From the NCBI GenBank assembly GCA_018242625.1, contig JAFEBO010000012.1, positions 310,001-374,000 of the forward strand: 64,000 bases of DNA, read 5' to 3'. Shown piece after piece: positions 60,007-64,000 of this stretch. Position numbers and translations under genes: made by a program. Below the pieces are notes generated by a model, which saw only the letters and a program-made list of their open reading frames with translations, did not search any database and was not told where the DNA came from. Each line of letters opens with the position of its first letter. The stretch's first letter is position 1. Origin of the DNA: Planctomycetota bacterium (lineage in GTDB: Bacteria; Planctomycetota; Phycisphaerae; Phycisphaerales; UBA1924).

Positions 60007-61122
60007 TTACCAGCTCCGGATGCGGCCGATTTCACCAAGCAGGGTGTCCACTTGTCGTTGTAAATCCTCGCGCGGCCCATGGTTGGACACGACAAAGCGG
60101 CTTCTGGCTCGCTTCTCCGCCAAAGGCAGTTGCGCCTTTTCGCGGCGATCGAGTTCGCCCTGATCCCAACCCCGGGATTGGACGCGGGCGAGGCGAGCTT
60201 CGAGAGGGGCATCCACGAAGACGACCGCATCGCATTCCTGATCAACGCCGGCTTCCAGCAGCAAAGGGGCATCGATCACGGCGATCGCAATCTCGCGACG
60301 AGCGGCATCGGCCAGGGCTGCGGCACGGCCTTCCTTTAGAAGCGGGTGCACCAACCCTTCCAGCCGCCTGCGCTCTGACGGATTGCTGAAGACGATGTCG
60401 GCGACCTTCTTTCGGTCGATGGCTCCTTCTGAGACCACGCCAGGGCCCCACCAGCGGACAAGCTCTTCACGGACGCGGGGCGTATCGAGCATCGACTTTG
60501 CCTGCTTGTCGGAATCAAGGACGAGCGCGCCGCGCTGCGCGAGGGCCGCCGCCACCGCACTCTTGCCGGCCCCGATCCCGCCAACCAGGCCGATGACGAA
60601 CGGTCGCTTCGGTGCCGGCGAAACGGCTGAACCCGATCTCTCACCAAGCCCATCTCCTCCGCCGAGACGGTCCACCGCGCTCCGCACAGCCTTGAGGACT
60701 TCCGCCGGCCGGTCGATCATCGCCCATATCAGTTCGACTTCATCGGTACCTGCCGAGGCGACGCCGACTGTTCCCACACCCGCAAGGCGTTCAAGAAACG
60801 GCTGGGAGAGATAGGTGTTCTGGATTCGCCCGAGAGGCACCTCGGTTACAAATCGCGAAAAGACGCCGACCGTGGATCGGGCGCGGTGGGTCGTGAGTTC
60901 AAACTTGGCGCACGAGCGCCAGATCGCCTGCCAGAGAACTCGAACCAGTAGAAGCGAGAACAGAGCGGCCATTCCCGCGGTGCGTGATCCGGATGGAGGA
61001 ACGAAGTACCAGAGGATTCCAAAGCCGCCGATACAGATGAGAATCGGTCGCAGGGGTGCGAGCACGATCGATGCCGCCGATGGGCGAAACTCGAGCAGTG
61101 GTTGTTCGTTGCTGTTGTTCAC
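60007..61122 (-). CDS. coaE: Fusion of a membrane PH-like (bPH2/YdbT-type) domain and dephospho-CoA kinase
   Basis: A single frame of about 371 residues (GTG at 61122; TTG at 61152 or 61185 also possible). Residues 19-68 contain two hydrophobic helices (VLAPLRPILICIGGFGILWY, GMAALFSLLLVRVLWQAIW). A bacterial PH-like domain, 70-150, follows (KFELTTHRARSTVGVFSRFV, EVPLGRIQNTYLSQPFLERL). From about 174 the protein is dephospho-CoA kinase: P-loop GLVGGIGAGKSAVAAAL (181-188 core), VLDSDKQAKSMLD, VVSEGAIDRKKVADIVFSNP and VIDAPLLLEAGVDQECDAVV. CoaE makes CoA from dephospho-CoA. The N-terminal membrane module is unusual for CoaE. It follows hpt closely. Confidence 0.85.
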   Translation of the reverse strand: MNNSNEQPLLEFRPSAASIVLAPLRPILICIGGFGILWYFVPPSGSRTAGMAALFSLLLVRVLWQAIWRSCAKFELTTHRARSTVGVFSRFVTEVPLGRIQNTYLSQPFLERLAGVGTVGVASAGTDEVELIWAMIDRPAEVLKAVRSAVDRLGGGDGLGERSGSAVSPAPKRPFVIGLVGGIGAGKSAVAAALAQRGALVLDSDKQAKSMLDTPRVREELVRWWGPGVVSEGAIDRKKVADIVFSNPSERRRLEGLVHPLLKEGRAAALADAARREIAIAVIDAPLLLEAGVDQECDAVVFVDAPLEARLARVQSRGWDQGELDRREKAQLPLAEKRARSRFVVSNHGPREDLQRQVDTLLGEIGRIRSW

Positions 61123-61174
61123 GACCGGATTCGGAAGATATCGGTGCTCCAAGCCGGCCGCCTCAGCGCGCCGG

Positions 61175-61750
61175 CTACCGGCCAATCGCTTCTTTTTTCA
61201 GAACGCCGACATAGGGCAGATTGCGGTAAAAACCGTCGTAGTCGAGCCCATAACCCACGACAAACTCATTGGGGATATCAAACCCCACATATTGCGCCGA
61301 GACATCGCGCTTGCGGACTTCGGGCGGCTTTTTCAGAAGGACGCAGATGCGCACGCTCGCGGGTTTCTGCGTCCGCACAAGTTCATCGATCAGCCCAAGC
61401 GTCTGGCCGCTGTCGAGAATGTCGTCCACGATGACGACGTGCTTGCCCGCGAGATCGCGCGGAAGCTCCCCCGCGAGTTTGGCACCCTTGCTCTCCATGC
61501 TGGCGCCCGGATAGCTCGAGACGGCCACGACCCGCAGGCTGAGCTTCATCGAGAGCTCGCGGATGAGATCGGCGGTGAAGACCAGGGCGCCCGTAAGGAT
61601 CGGAACAAACACGACCTTCCCGGCCCCGTCGGGATCGCCCTCGCGCTGGAGCTCTTCCTGCAGATCTCTGGCGAGTTCCCGTCCCAAGTCGTGCACACGC
61701 AAGGCGATCTCGGCCCGGTCGATCAGAATGCTTTGGACGTCGGCGACCAT
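61175..61750 (-). CDS. hpt: Hypoxanthine (purine) phosphoribosyltransferase
   Basis: The 191-residue salvage enzyme makes IMP/GMP from hypoxanthine or guanine and PRPP. Recognisable parts are VFVPILTGALVFTADLIREL, SSYPGASMESKGAKL (loop and flap) and the PRPP-binding VVIVDDILDSGQTLGLIDEL. The C-terminal YVGFDIPNEFVVGYGLDYDG binds the purine. TACCTT lies six bases upstream of the ATG. The downstream PH-CoaE gene begins within or just after its stop. Confidence 0.93.
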   Translation of the reverse strand: MVADVQSILIDRAEIALRVHDLGRELARDLQEELQREGDPDGAGKVVFVPILTGALVFTADLIRELSMKLSLRVVAVSSYPGASMESKGAKLAGELPRDLAGKHVVIVDDILDSGQTLGLIDELVRTQKPASVRICVLLKKPPEVRKRDVSAQYVGFDIPNEFVVGYGLDYDGFYRNLPYVGVLKKEAIGR

Positions 61751-61756
61751 GCGGAA

Positions 61757-61762
61757 AAGGTA
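61757..61762 (-). promoter_or_regulatory. -10-like box for hpt
   Basis: TACCTT on the minus strand lies 6 nt before the hpt ATG at 61750. No Shine-Dalgarno sequence and no clear -35 are visible. Confidence 0.3.
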
Positions 61763-61845
61763 TCAGGTCGCACGTTCACAGGTGGGCAAACGTACAGACG
61801 CAGGGAATTCTTGGGCAACGTTGCCGTGAAACCCATCTGTTGAAG

Positions 61846-62079
61846 TCAATGGCTGCCACAGCCGCCGTGGGGCTTGCCGCAGGCGCAGCCGCCGCCTCCG
61901 GAGCGGATTCCGAGGGGGACCGAGCCACCTTCGCCCTTGGCGGCAAAGGTGGAAAGCTTCCGGACAAAGCAGCGGCCCTTGCCTTCCGGGTCGGGCACAG
62001 GCTTGTCGGCCTCCGACATCGGGCGAATCAGTTCCAGCACGCTCCCGTCGGCCTCGCAGACATACTCGTAGAGGGGCAT
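61846..62079 (-). CDS. FmdB-like small protein with degenerate zinc ribbon
   Basis: The 77-residue protein starts MPLYEYVCEADGSVLELIRP, closely resembling FmdB-family regulatory proteins (MPxYEYxCxxCG...), and continues RCFVRKLSTFAAK like the second half of that ribbon. Each CxxC is reduced to one Cys here, so zinc binding as in FmdB is doubtful. The C-terminus is Gly/Cys-rich (GGGGCACGKPHGGCGSH) and might bind a metal. AAGGGA lies upstream of the ATG. Function unknown. It lies upstream of hpt on the same strand and diverges from the kinase gene at 62135. Confidence 0.7.
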   Translation of the reverse strand: MPLYEYVCEADGSVLELIRPMSEADKPVPDPEGKGRCFVRKLSTFAAKGEGGSVPLGIRSGGGGCACGKPHGGCGSH

Positions 62080-62134
62080 TGGTGAATCCCTTCTTTCTTT
62101 ACTACATTCATACGCAGCCAGCCAAGGAATTCCC

Positions 62135-64000
62135 ATGCCCAAATGCCCCTCCTGCTCACTCGAAGTACCCGCCGCGGCCAAGTTCTGCCCCTCCTGCGGC
62201 GGATCGATGGTTCCCGGCGCGAGCCAGAAGTCGATGAACGATGATGCGCAGGACATGCTGCAGACGGCGGTTTCCATGCCGCCCATCGGGCACACGCAAA
62301 GGCCGGCAGAGCAGAGCCCGACCCGTCCCGCCCCAAGTCCGGGCATGACCGGCATCGGTTCTTCGCCGTCGGTCGCCATGCCCCCCACTTCTCCCTCCCC
62401 CTCGATCGGTCCGGCGGGAATGCGGGGGGCAATTCCGCCGCGGGATGAACAGATGGCGGCAACGATTCCGAGTCCGAGCCGCGGGTCTTCTCCCCCGGGT
62501 TCCAGCACCCCCGAAGCGCCCGTTTCGGCCCTTCCTCTGCCGGAGTCGGAAGCTCCCAGGCCCGCGCAGGCTCCGGGCGGCACGGTCCGTGCCACATCGG
62601 GCACCTCGATCTTCGCCGGCGCGGAACTCGGACGGTTTGTTCCGGGCACACTCTTTGGCCAGCGCTACCGGATCATCGGACGTCTGGGAAAAGGCGGCAT
62701 GGGAGATGTGTATCGCGCCGACGACGTCAAGCTCGGCCAGCCATGCGCGATGAAGTTCCTGCCCGAACAGCTCGGCCAGGACCGCGCGGCCCTCATCCGG
62801 CTCTTCAACGAAGTTAAGATCGCCCGCGCCGTAAGCCATCCCAACGTCTGCCGCGTGTACGACCTCGGAGAAGAGGGATCGCAGCACTTCATCTCGATGG
62901 AATACGTCGACGGTGAAGATCTGTCGAGCCTGCTGCGCCGCATCGGGCGGCTACCGGGGGACAAGGCGCTTCAGATCGCCCGACAACTGGCGGCGGGTCT
63001 CGCCGCCGCGCACGAAAAAGGCGTGCTTCATCGCGACCTGAAGCCGGCGAATGTGATGATCGACGGACGCGGCCACGTCCGCATCATGGACTTCGGCCTG
63101 GCCGGGCTCGCCGAGGAGCTCAAGGGCGACACGGGCCGGGCGGGTACGCCGGCGTACATGGCGCCGGAGCAGCTCGCCGGACGGGGAGTCACGGCAAAGA
63201 GCGATGTATACGCAATCGGCCTGCTGTTTTATGAGATCTTCTCTGGACGCCCGGTGTTCCGGCCCGAGTCGATGCAGGATCTGGCCCGCCTGCACAAGCA
63301 ACCGATTGCGGCACTTTCTTCGATCGTCCCGGAAATCGATCCGGGTGTCGAGAAAGTGATCATGAAGTGCCTCGAGCGTGATCCGGACCTTCGGCCGGCG
63401 TCGGCGCTTGCTGTGGCGAATCTTCTGGGAGGGGATGCGCTGACGGCCGCGCTTGCCGCCGGGGAAACCCCAAGCCCGGAACTGGTTGCGGCTTCGGGTT
63501 CGCGCGGCGCGCTGACTCCCGCGATCGCCGCCGCGCTGGCGCTCTCCTGCATCCTCGCGGTCTTTGGCGCGGCGTCGCTGAACTCCTCGGTCAAGCTCTT
63601 CGCCAAGACGCCCATGGAATACGCCCCCGTCACCCTTGCCGACAAGGCTCGGGAGGCCCTCAAGCAGCTCGGACATGCCAACCGGGGTGTGGATAGCGCA
63701 TACGGCATCGAAGAAGTAAGGGTCGACGTCCCCGACGGTCAGCCCAAGATCGCGCCCAAGATGCGATTCTGGTACCGGGAGAGTGACCGTCCGCTCGGCG
63801 TCGGTGCCGGCGGGCGTATCAGCCGGCTCGATCCGCCCCCCGCCGCGACAGGGGAACGGAGCGTGCTCATGAACCTTCAGGGCAAGCTGATCGAGGCGAG
63901 CGCCCCGGCACCCGTGGGTGCGATCGCCGCGGCCTCCCAGCCCGGCGCGCAGCTTCCCGAGGCGGACCTGCGACGGATTGTCGATCTGACCGATACCGCC
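62135..64000 (+). CDS. Membrane Ser/Thr protein kinase with N-terminal zinc ribbon, 3'-truncated by the window
   Basis: The frame is open for 622 codons to the window edge. Residues 1-22 form a zinc ribbon (C4, C7, C18, C21: MPKCPSCSLEVPAAAKFCPS). A Pro/Ser-rich linker follows, then a PknB-type kinase from about 176: RYRIIGRLGKGGMGDVYRAD, ATP lysine in AMKFL (about 206), LHRDLKPANVMIDG (about 298), DFG, and GTPAYMAPEQLAG. A transmembrane helix (about 462-482, AIAAALALSCILAVFGAASL) leads to an extracytoplasmic domain that is cut. AAGGAA precedes the ATG. Such kinases are abundant in planctomycetes; targets unknown. Confidence 0.9.
   Translation, partial: MPKCPSCSLEVPAAAKFCPSCGGSMVPGASQKSMNDDAQDMLQTAVSMPPIGHTQRPAEQSPTRPAPSPGMTGIGSSPSVAMPPTSPSPSIGPAGMRGAIPPRDEQMAATIPSPSRGSSPPGSSTPEAPVSALPLPESEAPRPAQAPGGTVRATSGTSIFAGAELGRFVPGTLFGQRYRIIGRLGKGGMGDVYRADDVKLGQPCAMKFLPEQLGQDRAALIRLFNEVKIARAVSHPNVCRVYDLGEEGSQHFISMEYVDGEDLSSLLRRIGRLPGDKALQIARQLAAGLAAAHEKGVLHRDLKPANVMIDGRGHVRIMDFGLAGLAEELKGDTGRAGTPAYMAPEQLAGRGVTAKSDVYAIGLLFYEIFSGRPVFRPESMQDLARLHKQPIAALSSIVPEIDPGVEKVIMKCLERDPDLRPASALAVANLLGGDALTAALAAGETPSPELVAASGSRGALTPAIAAALALSCILAVFGAASLNSSVKLFAKTPMEYAPVTLADKAREALKQLGHANRGVDSAYGIEEVRVDVPDGQPKIAPKMRFWYRESDRPLGVGAGGRISRLDPPPAATGERSVLMNLQGKLIEASAPAPVGAIAAASQPGAQLPEADLRRIVDLTDTA

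Overview
The window is GC-rich, densely coded chromosomal DNA, apparently from a planctomycete of the class Phycisphaerae. This is an inference from several signs: a Planctomycetes/Verrucomicrobia/Chlamydiae-type small basic protein, two secreted proteins with paired dockerin-like calcium loops (DLNGD...DDADF), a YdjY-domain lipoprotein-like gene, a GlmU-like acyltransferase of the alternative type, a Ser/Thr kinase paired with an ECF-type sigma factor, and a Rho factor with a very long disordered N-terminus. murD and mreBCD show a peptidoglycan wall with rod-shape machinery. I saw no rRNA, tRNA, CRISPR array, prophage or insertion sequence.

Layout. 1-4.5 kb: 3' end of a 3-oxoacid CoA-transferase A subunit, a HAD hydrolase, a SIMPL protein, a DUF3224 protein, an aminotransferase, and an intergenic region with two back-to-back intrinsic terminators beside the small basic protein gene. 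4.5-15.5 kb: nuoI, pyrF coupled to a degenerate alpha/beta-hydrolase-like protein, DUF971, recG, polX, panB, an HtrA-type protease and a YdjY protein. 15.5-24 kb: murD, priA, carA, a dockerin-type secreted protein, rhodanese, a TPR protein and 3-hydroxyacyl-CoA dehydrogenase. 24-32.7 kb: a structured leader, a secreted deiminase-family protein with dockerin repeats, a basic phasin/histone-like protein, an AarF/UbiB kinase, prephenate dehydrogenase, an acyl-CoA mutase large subunit with isobutyryl-CoA-mutase-type residues, and trpD. 32.7-36 kb: a membrane Ser/Thr kinase and its sigma factor. 36.3-40.2 kb: a coiled-coil membrane protein and mreBCD. 40.2-47.8 kb: HAD phosphatase, GlmU-like protein, polA, prmC and a PAS-GAF-receiver protein. 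48-51.8 kb: a three-gene Gld-type ABC transporter. 51.7-62 kb: a long minus-strand series (zinc-ribbon membrane protein, DUF444, LPG-synthase-type membrane protein, large TPR protein, small membrane protein, rho, a PH-domain/CoaE fusion, hpt, FmdB-like protein). 62.1 kb to the end: a zinc-ribbon Ser/Thr kinase cut by the window edge.

Functional threads. Acyl-CoA and ketone-body metabolism (CoA-transferase, hydroxyacyl-CoA dehydrogenase, acyl-CoA mutase), cell-envelope growth (murD, mreBCD, GlmU-like, Gld ABC), DNA maintenance (recG, polX, priA, polA), nucleotide and cofactor synthesis (pyrF, carA, hpt, panB, coaE) and Ser/Thr-kinase signalling. Same-strand neighbours often overlap as ATGA or GTGA, so translational coupling is common.

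The most striking pattern is a TAnnnT (-10-like) hexamer lying 5-8 nt upstream of the start codon in about fourteen genes, mostly ones without a Shine-Dalgarno sequence. Some also have a -35 element at 17 nt spacing. This suggests widespread leaderless transcripts. Other leads are the PH-CoaE fusion, the disordered poly-Gly Rho with a pyrimidine-rich leader, the mutase with F63/Q201 and no B12 domain, a prephenate dehydrogenase with no canonical start codon, and a structured leader at 24.4-24.56 kb that partly resembles a cobalamin riboswitch core.
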